Numbered from the stretch's first letter, positions 44,690-53,895 are shown. The stretch: 64,000 nt of DNA from Gammaproteobacteria bacterium (GCA_018067045.1 JAGPVL010000006.1:1-64000), one strand, 5' to 3'. Numbers and translations are program-made. The notes: a model not told the origin generated them from the letters alone.

Positions 44690-45649
44690 TTAGTGGGCTG
44701 GTTGGTAGAGAAGTTCCGCGGGGTCTGGGGTGCGGTCAGTCTGGATTTGTTCGCTGATCCAGAGGTTGATGTCATTGACGACCTGTTGCCACTGAGCGCC
44801 CTGCAACAGCAGATGCGGGCCGCCGGGATAAAAATGATAGGTGCTGATATTGCCGAGGTGCTGGTGTAATCGTTCGATTGAGATTGCAGGAACCGAGCCG
44901 TCGGCGCCGCCGTAGAGCAGCAATGTGGGTGTGTTCAAGGTGTCAGCAATGTCGCTGGCGCGGTCGGCGTAACGAATAAGTCCTTGGTAATGGTCCATGC
45001 GCACGTTGCGTTGCACCAGCGGATCGTTGGCAAGGCGTTGTGCCGCATGGGCAGAAAATCGTGGGTCGTCTTCGTGCCGTTCGACGTTGAGCAAATAGCC
45101 GGGGCGCACCAGAGCGGCGGCACCAATGGCGACGTTCCAGCCGTAGCGGGCGGTAATCCCTTCGCGTACAGCCGGTGCGGCGAGAATTAATCCATCGATA
45201 GGCAGTTGTGGATTGCGAGCGGCAACGTTGATGGCGACCGCGCCGCCGAGGCTTTCTCCGAGGATAAACAGCGGTGCGTCGTGACGCTGAGCGATTTCAT
45301 TTACGCGGGTGATGAGGTCTGATTCAAGCGCGTCTTTGCCCGGCCATTTTCCGGCATTGATATTGCTGCCAAAGCCACGCTGATCCCAGCTGTAAACGGC
45401 GATGCCCTGTGCCGCGAACCACGGGCCGAGCTGATCAAATGCGGCGCTGTAATCGCCGAAGCTGTGCAGCGCGATCACCACGGCGCGGGGTTCATCTGTC
45501 GGTAGCCAGTTGCGAATTATCGGCGGCGGCAGCACGGCCAAGGCGTTATTGGAGGCGGCGTTTTTTGCCATGAGCGGATTGCTCCATGAGGGGAAGCATG
45601 ACAGCAATAGTAGCGGCAGCAATATCAATGCTCTGAGGATTTTAAACAT
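44690..45649 (-). CDS. Exported alpha/beta hydrolase (lysophospholipase-like)
   Basis: A signal sequence (MFKILRALILLPLLLLSC, possible lipobox LLSC) precedes an alpha/beta hydrolase fold. The oxyanion ALHSFGDYS is near residue 60, the nucleophile elbow GESLGG near residue 134, acid in YGGADGSVP, and His in PGGPHLLL. Related to monoglyceride lipases/lysophospholipases (Hydrolase_4). About 319 aa. It lies beside a 121-bp repeat array on its upstream side. Confidence 0.82.
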   Translation of the reverse strand: MFKILRALILLPLLLLSCFPSWSNPLMAKNAASNNALAVLPPPIIRNWLPTDEPRAVVIALHSFGDYSAAFDQLGPWFAAQGIAVYSWDQRGFGSNINAGKWPGKDALESDLITRVNEIAQRHDAPLFILGESLGGAVAINVAARNPQLPIDGLILAAPAVREGITARYGWNVAIGAAALVRPGYLLNVERHEDDPRFSAHAAQRLANDPLVQRNVRMDHYQGLIRYADRASDIADTLNTPTLLLYGGADGSVPAISIERLHQHLGNISTYHFYPGGPHLLLQGAQWQQVVNDINLWISEQIQTDRTPDPAELLYQPAH

Positions 45650-45715
45650 GCGCCGATGCTGTCATGGCCGTAGTGGGCGCCGCGTGAAGAGGCTTGCCTT
45701 TGGGCTGTTGGTTTT

Positions 45716-46115
45716 TGTAGGGGCTTGCTTGCAAGCGATCGCCCGCGTGGCCGGGCAGCAAAACATTCGCCTGCAAGCAGGTTCCCACAAGGTGGGTGCT
45801 TTGGTTGTGAGGCATGGCCTTTGTGTTGTGGGCTTGTGTGGGAGGTTGCGTGCAAGCGATCGCCCGCGTGGCCGCGCAGCAAAACATTCGCCTGCAAGCA
45901 GCCTCCCACAAGGTGGGTGCTTTGGTTGTGGGGCATGGCCTTTGTGTTGTTGGCTTGTGCGGGAGGTTGCTTGCAAGCGGACGCCAGCTTAGCCGGCCAG
46001 CAAAACATTCGCCTGCAAGCAGGCTCTCACAAGGTGGGTGCTTTGGTTGTGAGGCCTGGCCTTTGTGTTGTTGGCTTGTGTGGGAGGTTGCTTGCAAGCG
46101 ATCGCCCGCTTGGCT
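45716..46115. repeat. Tandem array of 121-bp REP-containing units
   Basis: Three full units and a partial fourth repeat with an exact 121-bp period (GCAAGCG cores at 45731, 45852, 45973, 46094). Each unit has a REP-like hairpin, arms TGTGGGAGGTTGCNTGCAAG and CTGCAAGCAGCCTCCCACA, and a constant spacer around GTGGGTGCTTTGGTTGTG. Units differ at a few bases. The array fills the gap between the hydrolase start and the purK stop. ORFs across it on both strands are repeat artefacts. Confidence 0.92.
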
Positions 46116-46126
46116 GGCGGCTTAAT

Positions 46127-47185
46127 TCAGTGGTCGACAAACCACTCAAGCACGGCCTGATAATTTTCCGGCATCAAGGTGAGCAGTTGCGCGGTGGTGT
46201 CGCGAAGATGCTTGGGAGTATCTGAGACCAAATTGACGTGGCCGAGCTTGCGACCGGGGCGCACTTCTTTGTTGTACCAGGTCAGGTGGGAGCCGGGTAC
46301 GGTGAGCCACTGATCGTTACGTTCAACGCCCAGTAAGTTAATCATCACTGTCGGGGAAAGCACCACAGGGCGGGTCAGTGGCAAGCCTGCCACCGCGCGA
46401 AGGTGCAGCTCGAACTGACTGATATTAGCGCCGGTCATGGTCCAGTGGCCGCTGTTATGCACGCGGGTGGCGATCTCATTGATCAGTAATTTCTCGCCAA
46501 CGCGGAAGCATTCCATCGTCATCACGCCGTGATAATCCACGGCGTCCATGAGTTTGCCGAGCATCTCTTCGGCTTGCGTTTGGAGGTGGTCGCGCTCTGG
46601 CAGCGGTGACTGAGAGGCTAGCAAGATGCCGTTCTGGTGCAGGTTGCGCACCAGCGGATAAAACACTTTTTCGCCTTGGGCATTACGGGCGCCAATTAAT
46701 GAGAGCTCTTCAGAAAAACCAATACCTTGCTCGGCGATGGCGTGTTCGCGCCAGCCGTCTAAAGACGGTAATGGCTCGCCCTGTTTCAGCCAGAGCTGGC
46801 CTTTGCCGTCGTAGCCGCCACGGCGTTGCTTTAGCAGCACGCGCTCGCCCAAAGCCTTATGCAGGGCGTCGATATCAGTACTGTCGGTAAGTGGCTGCCA
46901 CGGAGAGGAGGCTAGCCCGAGCTCGTCGAGCTTGCTCTTTTGCAGCTGACGGTCGGCTAAATCTTGAATAGTTTGCAGGTTGGCAAAATTCGGGTGGTTG
47001 GCAAGGCTGTTGGTGGTGGCATTGGCGGGCCAGTGCTCACGCTCGGCGGTGACGAGATCGTCGGCGCCAAGTTGTTGTGGGCCGATATCGTCGATACCGA
47101 CTGGCACAACCTCTAAGCCTAATGGCATGCCGGCGTGACGCATCAACATGCCCAATTGACCGTTACCTAGTACCCAGAGCTTCAT
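46127..47185 (-). CDS. purK: N5-carboxyaminoimidazole ribonucleotide synthase
   Basis: ATP-grasp enzyme making N5-CAIR from AIR, bicarbonate and ATP in purine synthesis. The N-terminal Rossmann-like [17 protein letters not shown], the Gly-rich lid [11 protein letters not shown] and the [14 protein letters not shown] segment are characteristic. 352 aa is full length. The ATG overlaps the purE stop by 4 nt (ATGA), so purEK is one coupled operon. The 3' end abuts the 121-bp repeat array. Confidence 0.95.
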   Translation of the reverse strand: MKLWVLGNGQLGMLMRHAGMPLGLEVVPVGIDDIGPQQLGADDLVTAEREHWPANATTNSLANHPNFANLQTIQDLADRQLQKSKLDELGLASSPWQPLTDSTDIDALHKALGERVLLKQRRGGYDGKGQLWLKQGEPLPSLDGWREHAIAEQGIGFSEELSLIGARNAQGEKVFYPLVRNLHQNGILLASQSPLPERDHLQTQAEEMLGKLMDAVDYHGVMTMECFRVGEKLLINEIATRVHNSGHWTMTGANISQFELHLRAVAGLPLTRPVVLSPTVMINLLGVERNDQWLTVPGSHLTWYNKEVRPGRKLGHVNLVSDTPKHLRDTTAQLLTLMPENYQAVLEWFVDH

Positions 47186-47673
47186 GATTCGCGCGGGTCC
47201 GGCTTGGCCAATACGGCGTCAGTTTGTGCTTGGCGGAAATCTTGAATGCGCTGAGTGAGCGCCGCGTCGCTAGTGGCCAGAATCTGCGCGGCAAATAAGC
47301 CGGCATTAAATGCACCGGCTTCACCGATGGCGAGCGTACCGACTGCAACGCCTTTAGGCATCTGCACGATCGACAGCAAGCTGTCTTGGCCACTCAGCGC
47401 ACGGCTCTGTACCGGCACACCGAGCACCGGCAGATGGGTTTTCGACGCCACCATGCCCGGCAAATGCGCGGCGCCGCCAGCGCCAGCAATAATGACTTTA
47501 AAGCCTTTATCTGCCGCTTCAGCAGAAAACGACATGAGCTTGTCCGGAGTGCGGTGGGCCGAAACCACTTCCACATGAAAGGGAACACCGAGCTTTTCCA
47601 GCACGCTGGTGGCGGCCTGCATAGTGGGCCAGTCACTGCTGGACCCCATGATGACGGCGACGACAGGTTGCAT
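47182..47673 (-). CDS. purE: N5-carboxyaminoimidazole ribonucleotide mutase
   Basis: Class I PurE mutase that converts N5-CAIR to CAIR. The signature [15 protein letters not shown] (about 7-21), [11 protein letters not shown] with the catalytic His, [15 protein letters not shown], and [20 protein letters not shown] are all present. 163 aa is normal. CAGGAGAG precedes the ATG. Two small hairpins lie in the 203-nt region upstream. Confidence 0.96.
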   Translation of the reverse strand: MQPVVAVIMGSSSDWPTMQAATSVLEKLGVPFHVEVVSAHRTPDKLMSFSAEAADKGFKVIIAGAGGAAHLPGMVASKTHLPVLGVPVQSRALSGQDSLLSIVQMPKGVAVGTLAIGEAGAFNAGLFAAQILATSDAALTQRIQDFRQAQTDAVLAKPDPRES

Positions 47674-47708
47674 TGGACTCTCCTGAACAAGCCTCTAAAA
47701 CACAAAAA

Positions 47709-47756
47709 GCCGGTTACAAACCGGCGTGGGGGTGAATTAAACCCGCATCAGGCGGG
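47709..47756 (-). terminator. Two tandem hairpins with T-tracts upstream of purE
   Basis: Reading the minus strand, CCCGC-CTGAT-GCGGG followed by TTTAATT (47742-47756) precedes GCCGGTTTGTAACCGGC followed by TTTTTGTGTTTT (47709-47725). They can end transcription of the upstream HxlR gene or act as a leader for purEK. Confidence 0.6.
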
Positions 47757-47877
47757 AAAAGCGAGCTTCGAGCAGCACAAATTACAGTCTGGATAAGAGG
47801 GGTAATTGGTTGTGCCGTAGCTGGTGCGGAAAGCTTGGCGTTTTTACTTGGCCTTCAGTGCTCGGTCAGTACTGGGT

Positions 47878-48384
47878 TTAAGATGCGTCCGAGGCGCGTT
47901 TTTCTGCGGGAGGGTTAGCGCTCCCCGCGCTGCGGGATGCCTGCAAGCCAGGCCCCGCCATAGGAATAACGTCGCGGGCGGTCACTGATTCCCCGCACTC
48001 AGAGCACACCATCTTGGGGGTCATTGTCTGGCCACAGCCCTTGTGTTGGAAGATGAGGGGCGCGCCGCGGCCTTCGTCTAGCCAGGTGTCACCCCAGCCT
48101 GTTATGGCCAACAGCACGGGATACAGCCCTAAGCCCATTTCAGTGAGTCGGTATTCGTACCGGTTCGGTTGATAGGCCTCTTTGCGGAAAACCCCAGCAT
48201 CGACCAGACGTTTGAGCCGATCCGCCAATACGTGACGGGTGACGCTCAACTGAAGCTGGAAATGGTCAAAACGGCGCGTACCCATAAAAGCATTGCGCAG
48301 AACCAGCATAGTCCAGCGATCACCGATTACAGCCATGGTTCGTGCCACCGAGCAGGCTTGGCTGCCTACATCATCCCATTTCAT
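47878..48384 (-). CDS. HxlR-family transcriptional regulator
   Basis: Winged helix-turn-helix of the HxlR (DUF24) type: CSVARTMAVIGDRWTMLVLRN (split as ACSVARTMAVIGDRW then TMLVLRN) and RFDHFQLQLSVTRHVLADRLKRL region. The C-terminus has a Cys quartet (GCGQ, VCSECGE) suggestive of a zinc or redox site, then a Ser/Ala-rich tail. 168 aa. Divergent from the ferritin-like hydrolase/thioesterase pair. Three matching palindromes lie in the shared upstream region and are its likely operators. Confidence 0.88.
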   Translation of the reverse strand: MKWDDVGSQACSVARTMAVIGDRWTMLVLRNAFMGTRRFDHFQLQLSVTRHVLADRLKRLVDAGVFRKEAYQPNRYEYRLTEMGLGLYPVLLAITGWGDTWLDEGRGAPLIFQHKGCGQTMTPKMVCSECGESVTARDVIPMAGPGLQASRSAGSANPPAEKRASDAS

Positions 48385-48435
48385 GGTCTGTGCCTATCTA
48401 GATTTGGAGAGAAGTGACTAAGTGTAACGCCCATG

Positions 48436-48453
48436 AGTTCCAAAAAGAAACTT
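48436..48453. promoter_or_regulatory. HxlR operator-like palindrome 1
   Basis: AGTTCCAAAAAGAAACTT, 52 nt upstream of the HxlR start. Shares the RGTTCCAAWA core with two other copies. Confidence 0.6.
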
Positions 48454-48459
48454 AATTGC

Positions 48460-48488
48460 TTGACAGGTTCCAATATAGAACTTAGATT
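48460..48488 (+). promoter_or_regulatory. Sigma-70-type promoter containing HxlR operator-like palindrome 2
   Basis: A perfect -35 TTGACA (48460-48465) and a -10-like TAGATT (48483-48488) are 17 nt apart. The palindrome GGTTCCAATATAGAACTT (48466-48483) fills the spacer, an ideal place for repression. Confidence 0.6.
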
Positions 48489-48608
48489 CGTGTCATTGTT
48501 CAATGTCATCGTGCGGATTTGCGCTGCATACAAGGCGTATGTGCCCGATTTTGAGGGCTTGGAGCGTGGTAAGACCATGCGAAATCAATGAATACTTACG
48601 CCTTTATG

Positions 48609-48626
48609 AGTTCCAATACAGAACCT
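48609..48626. promoter_or_regulatory. HxlR operator-like palindrome 3
   Basis: AGTTCCAATACAGAACCT, near-identical in core to copy 2, lying 120 nt into the leader of the plus-strand transcript. Confidence 0.6.
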
Positions 48627-48873
48627 ATCAAAAGGTTAAGTTGGGGCTTTTTGATGGGCTGTCGTACTACTCACAACTGGCGCAACGGTTCGGTGTAGTG
48701 CTCCGTTTGGAGGCAGGCCGGTTAACCCGCCGTTCCGAAAAATTAGGGCGCAAAGACATCACTCATCGCGTGGCAAGCAGTCTCCCCAGTTCGAGGTGCC
48801 GCCGCGTTAGTAAAAATCAGCCGTTTCACCGGATGGCTGATGGGTTAAGCAGAGATACCAAGAGGTGTTCCTA

Positions 48874-49734
48874 ATGTTGATTAATGAAAATCCGAGTAAT
48901 GAAAAAGTATCCGCTTCGTTTCCAGTGCGCCGCATGGATTACACATTCGAAGAAATTCCTCGGTACTGGTGCGACAACGAACCGACCTTTACCCATTATT
49001 TCACCGGATTATCCACATTGTTTCCGGAGGGCGAATCGTATTTCGTGCGTTCAGTGCGGGCCGTGCGGAACAAACTCAAAAATAATCCACAGTTAGACCG
49101 AGATGTTGGCGCGTTCATTGGTCAAGAGGCCATGCATTCAAAAGAGCATCACGAGTTTCATGTTAGTGCGCAGAAGTTTGGATTGGATCCAGAGTCTTTA
49201 GAAAAAGCGACCGGCGCCATTCTTAAAACAATCGAGAAATTGTTTCCTGAGAAATGGAACCTGCTGATTACGGTGGGCCTAGAGCACTACACCGCCGTAT
49301 TGGTGGTTCATATGATGAAAGATGTACACAAAAGAATGACAGATACGCGTATTCGCAATCTGTGGCTATGGCACAGCATTGAGGAAACGGAACATAAAGC
49401 GGTGGCATTTGATGTATATGAATATCTCTACGGACAAGGCATGGGCGCCTACATCCCTCGCATCGCTCTGTTTTCCTTCAGCTTGGCTCTTATTTCAGTC
49501 ATGTCGATAGTTTATCAGCTCGTACTTCTTCGCAGGGATAAGCAGCTACTTAATCTAGCCTCTTGGCGTAAATTTGGTAAGTTTGCTGCGCAGTCGTACA
49601 AAGTGCTGATTCCAGGATTCTTGCAATATTACCGATTTAATTTTCATCCCAATGACACGGATGAGTCAGAGCTCATTGCCAAAATAAAAGAAAAAATTGG
49701 GTTGTCGGATGAGCCAGTAAGACTGACTAGCTAG
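48874..49734 (+). CDS. Ferritin-like metal-dependent hydrolase family protein (PF10118-type)
   Basis: About 286 aa. Helical diiron-type ligands are visible: GQEAMHSKEHHEFH (about 84-97) and HSIEETEHKAVAFDVYEY (about 166-183), with an N-terminal PRYWCDNEPTFTHYFTGLS typical of the family annotated as metal-dependent hydrolase. A hydrophobic helix (ALFSFSLALISVMSIVYQL, about 203-221) suggests membrane association. The natural substrate is not known. ATG at 48874 with AGAGGT 7 nt before; a GTG at 48865 would add 3 residues. A thioesterase gene follows after 67 nt. Confidence 0.82.
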   Translation: MLINENPSNEKVSASFPVRRMDYTFEEIPRYWCDNEPTFTHYFTGLSTLFPEGESYFVRSVRAVRNKLKNNPQLDRDVGAFIGQEAMHSKEHHEFHVSAQKFGLDPESLEKATGAILKTIEKLFPEKWNLLITVGLEHYTAVLVVHMMKDVHKRMTDTRIRNLWLWHSIEETEHKAVAFDVYEYLYGQGMGAYIPRIALFSFSLALISVMSIVYQLVLLRRDKQLLNLASWRKFGKFAAQSYKVLIPGFLQYYRFNFHPNDTDESELIAKIKEKIGLSDEPVRLTS

Positions 49735-49801
49735 TCTTACCCAAGAAGCAATCCCACATAAATAATCTAACTAACCGACTAAGACTTTACTTGATAGAGA
49801 T

Positions 49802-50245
49802 ATGTTGACTATGAATCCGAACGAAATGACAGGCTTAGACATAATGACGGCGTTTTCAAAGGGACTTTTCCCTGCGCCGGGTATTGCCAAAACGATGCCG
49901 ATGGAACCCGTTGAAGTAGAGCATGGGCGTATTGTCTTTCAAGCAACAGCTAACGCGACACATTCAAATCCGTTGGGTGGTGTACATGGAGGCTTTGCGG
50001 CCACGGTTCTCGATTCTGTGACAGGCTGTGCTACGCATACTGTACTGGCCGCAGGTGAAGGGTACGGAACGACTGATTTGAATATAAAAATGTGCCGTCC
50101 TATTCCGTTTAATGCAAAGATGATTGCGGAAGGAAAAGTGATTAATGTAGGTCGAAATCTGGTGATTTCTGAGGGCTATCTCCGAGACGAAGCGGGAAAA
50201 CTCTACGCGCATGCAACGGCCACCAATATGATTATTAGGAAATAG
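49802..50245 (+). CDS. PaaI-family hotdog thioesterase
   Basis: 147-aa hotdog thioesterase. The catalytic loop NPLGGVHGGFAATVLDSVTG (about 59-78) and TTDLNIKMCRPI segment match PaaI/YdiI-type acyl-CoA thioesterases. It follows the ferritin-like gene in the same direction and probably shares its HxlR-controlled transcript. An aromatic or fatty acyl-CoA substrate is possible; the sequence does not settle it. Confidence 0.85.
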   Translation: MLTMNPNEMTGLDIMTAFSKGLFPAPGIAKTMPMEPVEVEHGRIVFQATANATHSNPLGGVHGGFAATVLDSVTGCATHTVLAAGEGYGTTDLNIKMCRPIPFNAKMIAEGKVINVGRNLVISEGYLRDEAGKLYAHATATNMIIRK

Positions 50246-50362
50246 AAGGCTACACACTGGAATGAAGTTAATTTAGGGGCGAGCGCTAAAGCACGATAGC
50301 GCGTAAGCGCCGTCCTTGTCGCCTGCGGAACTGTCTCGGTTAGGGATTTTTTCGATTAGGAA

Positions 50363-52117
50363 CTATCCCGCTTTGCCGGATGCGGCGGAGGCAGCACTTT
50401 CCTGATTGGTAAGGGCTTCCGTCGGTCGCGTTTCGGGAGCGAAGACATCGGAGTAATTACGTAATTTCTTTGGCTCAAGCGGGTTACCAATAAGCCGAGA
50501 ATGGGCGCTGAAATCTGCAGAGAAGATACTGCGATCTGCCTTGAAGGAATCAAAAGAGAGCCCCGCAGCGTCGGCCCACGCATAAATAAAATCTGCCGTG
50601 CTGTAAGGGCGGTTGCGGTAGCGTTGCCACTGTTCGGTATTGTTCGCCGCAGCGTATTCCGGATTGGCCCAGGCCATGAAGGGCACGGTATACATGGCCG
50701 CGGTGGGCGCTTCTTCGGAGCGTCCGCAAAACTGCTTTTCGGGATAGTCGTAAACTTCTTCACCGTGATCGGCGAAGTACATCAACAGGCTTTGCCCCGA
50801 CTGCTGGCGCAGCGTGTCAATTAGGCTCGCGACGACAAAATCGTTGTAGCGAATAGCGTTGTCGTAATCGTTATATTCCTGCAGGTTGTCGTCGGCGACC
50901 CAGTCGGGGGCGCCGTTACGATCAGTGAAGTAATTGAAGTTTTCAGGAAAACGATAGTCGTACTTACGATGCGTGCCGAGCAGATGCACGATAATCATCT
51001 TTTTTCGTGCGCTAGATTTAAGTATCTTTGCAAAAGGCGCGAGCACCTCGCCGTCGTACTGGTCGGCATTTTGCGCGCGATTATTATTCAGGTAAACCTG
51101 ATGGTCGGCTAGCTGAGAGAGAGACGTGAGCATGGTGTTACGTTTTGTTTGTGTTTGCTGGTTGGTGATCCACGTTACGTCGTAGCCCGCTTGCTGCATC
51201 ATATTGAGCAGCGTGGGCTTGCTGAAGTAATCTGAAATGGTCGTGCTGTCCGCAAAGGAAAGAGCCTGCTGAAGCGCCTCAATAGTGTACGGGCGAGATG
51301 TCACAACATCCTTAAAGACGATCAATTCTTTGCCGAGGCTGTCCAGCTGTGGCGTAGTGTCGCGCGTATAGCCGTAGGCCCCCATACGCTGACGATTGGT
51401 GGATTCGCCGATCACCAATACCAGCGTTTTTTCAGCATCGGGCTGTCGCTCTACCAAGTTCTGCAGCGGTGGAATCTCGCGGTTGCTCGCTAATATAGCC
51501 TCCATGGCAGTGAGCTGTTCGCGATACTTTACATAACCCATGACTAAATTCCATGGCGTTGCCGGCTCTAGGCGCACCACTTGATGGTATCGGCTTGCTT
51601 GCCATCCTTCGCCCTTAATTATCAACGTATTCAGGAACGGCCAGAAAACGAATAGCGCGAACGCACCGGCGAGTACATACCGGTATGAACGGCTTTGTGT
51701 GGCGGGGGTAATCTTACGCCATAAGAAATATGGCGCAGCGCTAAACAGCGCCATGGCGCCGACGTGCCAGACTTTCAGATACGATTGAATAAACTCCAGG
51801 GATTCTTCCATGCTGGATTCAAAAATAATAAAAATAACGCTTTGCGAAAAATCTTGGCCGAACACCAACCAATAACTAAAACCAACCAGCGACCCAGCCC
51901 ATAAAAATACGCCGATAATCGCTGCAATAGGTTTCGCTTTATGAGGCCAGACCAATAACGGAATGAGCCACAGCAGGCTCATAAAAAACGCCTGCCGTAA
52001 ACCGACCGTGCCAGACATGCCCGATGTCAGAATCAGGAGCTGCGTTGCTGCGGAAAAGTACAGAAAGAAAAGGTACGCCCACAGCAGTGGGTGGCGTTGA
52101 GAAAACGTGCCCAGCAT
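50363..52117 (-). CDS. Phosphoethanolamine transferase, CptA/EptA-like
   Basis: Membrane sulfatase-fold enzyme that moves phosphoethanolamine from phosphatidylethanolamine to LPS (core or lipid A) or glucans. An N-terminal set of about five membrane helices ends near residue 200, then the periplasmic catalytic domain with VLVIGESTNRQRMGAYGYTR (nucleophile Thr in GEST, as in CptA), IVHLLGTHRKYDYRFP and YFADHGEEVYDYPE metal sites. I start at the ATG at 52117, which has GGGAG 8 nt upstream; the frame stays open to 52336 but that leader has no membrane character. About 584 aa. Which of EptA, CptA or OpgE it matches best needs a tree. Confidence 0.85.
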   Translation of the reverse strand: MLGTFSQRHPLLWAYLFFLYFSAATQLLILTSGMSGTVGLRQAFFMSLLWLIPLLVWPHKAKPIAAIIGVFLWAGSLVGFSYWLVFGQDFSQSVIFIIFESSMEESLEFIQSYLKVWHVGAMALFSAAPYFLWRKITPATQSRSYRYVLAGAFALFVFWPFLNTLIIKGEGWQASRYHQVVRLEPATPWNLVMGYVKYREQLTAMEAILASNREIPPLQNLVERQPDAEKTLVLVIGESTNRQRMGAYGYTRDTTPQLDSLGKELIVFKDVVTSRPYTIEALQQALSFADSTTISDYFSKPTLLNMMQQAGYDVTWITNQQTQTKRNTMLTSLSQLADHQVYLNNNRAQNADQYDGEVLAPFAKILKSSARKKMIIVHLLGTHRKYDYRFPENFNYFTDRNGAPDWVADDNLQEYNDYDNAIRYNDFVVASLIDTLRQQSGQSLLMYFADHGEEVYDYPEKQFCGRSEEAPTAAMYTVPFMAWANPEYAAANNTEQWQRYRNRPYSTADFIYAWADAAGLSFDSFKADRSIFSADFSAHSRLIGNPLEPKKLRNYSDVFAPETRPTEALTNQESAASAASGKAG

Positions 52118-52538
52118 CGCGATTGCTCCCAATAAAAGGTCCTTTAGCCGCCCTGCAGCGAGCGTGAACCTGTGCCAATGCAGAAACGAGCAGCCACACT
52201 CTGGCGCCCTGAGCACGAATCGTATCGGGTGAAGTGTTGGTTTTTCGTTTTGAGGTGGTAATGGTGTTAAAGGCGTTGAATGCCCTGCATCGCATGGTCT
52301 GATAAGTAAGGCGTATCGGGTTTTATAGAGATTCAATGCCTTCTGGTTAGCTAAATCGTCTCACTTTATTGAGTTTAAGCCAGATGATTGCGCGCCGGCG
52401 TCGGTCGTCCTATTTATGTGCTCCCCAATCAATTTGTCCGCATCGAATAGCGTTCATCGTCTGCGATATCGTTTTGAGGGCGTAGAAAATCAGTCGCTTA
52501 TAGCTCGGATAATAATAATAGATAAATAGGAGAGCAGC

Positions 52539-53411
52539 ATGAGCATTAGAAATCTATGGACGTTTTTTATCGTCGCCATGGCCGCGCTATTACAGGGCTG
52601 CTTTGGTGGTTCAGAAGAAGATCCCAATGCGAATGGACTTGGCGGCACGGGCGACTACGAAGTTTGTAGCTACACCGACAACCTCGACTCAGAAGGTTAT
52701 GGCTCTGCGCGTATGACCTATCCTTGTGATTTGTCCGAAGGCCCGTTCCCATCAACCACCTTGACGGGCGGTTTTACTAACACCAAAGAGCAAATGGTAT
52801 GGCTTAGCGAACACCTAACCAGTCATGGATATGTGGTGCTGACCATTACGCCAACTAATATTCTCGCCAACCCACCTACGTGGAAAACCGCGCACCTTGC
52901 TGGCTTTTCTCAGTTGCAATCAGAGAATGAAAGAGCTGCCAGCCCGTTGCGAAATAAAATTGCACAAGACAAGCGCGCCATTATGGGTTTCTCCATGGGT
53001 GGCGGCGGCACATTATTGGCGGCAGGTGAGCTTGGTGAAGGTTTTGGCACCGCGATCGCATTAGCACCTTACTTAGGTTTACGCGAGCCAGATTATGCCA
53101 ATATCAAAGAGCCTATGTTGGTGCTTGGCAGCGCCGAGGATCTTCTTGCGCCAGCGTCTAGTGTTAGCAGCTATTACTACACCTTGCCAACAAACATCAC
53201 GCGCGCAATAGCCATTTTTCGCGATTCCGATCACCTTGATTGGTTCGGTTCGGGTGAGCAAACCGAAAAATCAAAATTCAAAGTGATGATCACTGCATGG
53301 CTGAATCTTCATCTGAAGGGTGATGCAAGCGCGCGAGGCTATTTCGATGGCGCCGAACATGCAGAGCATGAAGCCAATGATTGGTTTACCGAGTACGACT
53401 TTCGTCCATAG
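52539..53411 (+). CDS. PETase-like alpha/beta hydrolase lipoprotein (cutinase/polyester-hydrolase fold)
   Basis: Exported lipoprotein (lipobox LLQGC, Cys21). The mature part follows the polyester hydrolase layout: GGFTNTKEQMVWLSEHLTSHG near 77-96, then nucleophile elbow GFSMGGGGT with Ser152, ALAPYLGL, LVLGSAEDLLAP with Asp201, and His232 in DSDHLDW. The G-x-S-M-G-G-G-G stretch and order of motifs resemble PETase/cutinase-type enzymes and bacterial dienelactone-hydrolase relatives. AGGAGAG precedes the ATG. A strong terminator follows. Activity on polyesters is not shown by sequence; lipase, esterase or chlorophyllase-like action is possible. Confidence 0.78.
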   Translation: MSIRNLWTFFIVAMAALLQGCFGGSEEDPNANGLGGTGDYEVCSYTDNLDSEGYGSARMTYPCDLSEGPFPSTTLTGGFTNTKEQMVWLSEHLTSHGYVVLTITPTNILANPPTWKTAHLAGFSQLQSENERAASPLRNKIAQDKRAIMGFSMGGGGTLLAAGELGEGFGTAIALAPYLGLREPDYANIKEPMLVLGSAEDLLAPASSVSSYYYTLPTNITRAIAIFRDSDHLDWFGSGEQTEKSKFKVMITAWLNLHLKGDASARGYFDGAEHAEHEANDWFTEYDFRP

Positions 53412-53468
53412 AGCGTTCTAGTGTGTGACGATTGACAGTAAGATGTCATTCACTTGAATCGTAGTAAT

Positions 53469-53500
53469 AAAAAAGACCGCCTGTAAGGGCGGTCTTTTTT
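53469..53500 (+). terminator. Strong rho-independent terminator after PETase-like gene
   Basis: A 13-bp perfect stem (AAAAAAGACCGCC / GGCGGTCTTTTTT) with a 6-nt loop TGTAAG ends in seven T. It lies 57 nt after the stop and works in either direction. Confidence 0.92.
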
Positions 53501-53895
53501 TGTGCCGATGATAGTGCTGTGTCAGGCTGGAGTTACCCTAGCGATACCGCCAGGAATGGACGATCACTAACGATACTGCGCTAGTATTTTGGGACTATTG
53601 CGGTGTTCTGCAAGTCGACGGTAAGCCTTATACGAAGATCCATTTATCCGTGTTGTCTTCGTCAATGATTAGTTTTGCCTGCGCAATCCGTAATCTTTCT
53701 GGGCAGTCTGAAAGAATTTTTTGTCCGTAGCTTTCGACACAATGCAGCACTAATTTTTATTGCACAAATATTCCTATTTTTTATGTAACGAATAAAAGAT
53801 ATTAGATAGGAGGGGATTATTTAATTGGAACCAATTTAGAAAATATTCATATCCATACGTTTTAGTTTCGCTGTATGGACGAGGCCAAATATTTT

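Larger units (their letters stand above)
48385..48873. other. Long regulatory intergenic region between HxlR gene and PF10118-type gene
   Basis: 489 nt with no convincing gene. It contains three copies of an imperfect palindrome (RGTTCCAAWAHAGAAMYT) at 48436-48453, 48466-48483 and 48609-48626, and a promoter overlapping the second. Downstream of 48630 there is a G/C-richer leader to the ATG at 48874. Confidence 0.75.

Noticed and set aside
45716-46115. CRISPR array
   Set aside because: The spacers are the same in all units and the repeat is a long palindrome; this is a tandem REP array, not a CRISPR.
45510-46225. Several open frames of 60-166 codons on both strands across the 121-bp array
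   Set aside because: They are read through repeated units whose period is not a multiple of three; their translations repeat the same peptides in different frames and have no ribosome site or family match.
48503-48874. 123-codon open frame before the ferritin-like gene
   Set aside because: No ribosome site, low-complexity basic composition, and it contains an operator-like palindrome; it looks like a chance frame in a regulatory leader.
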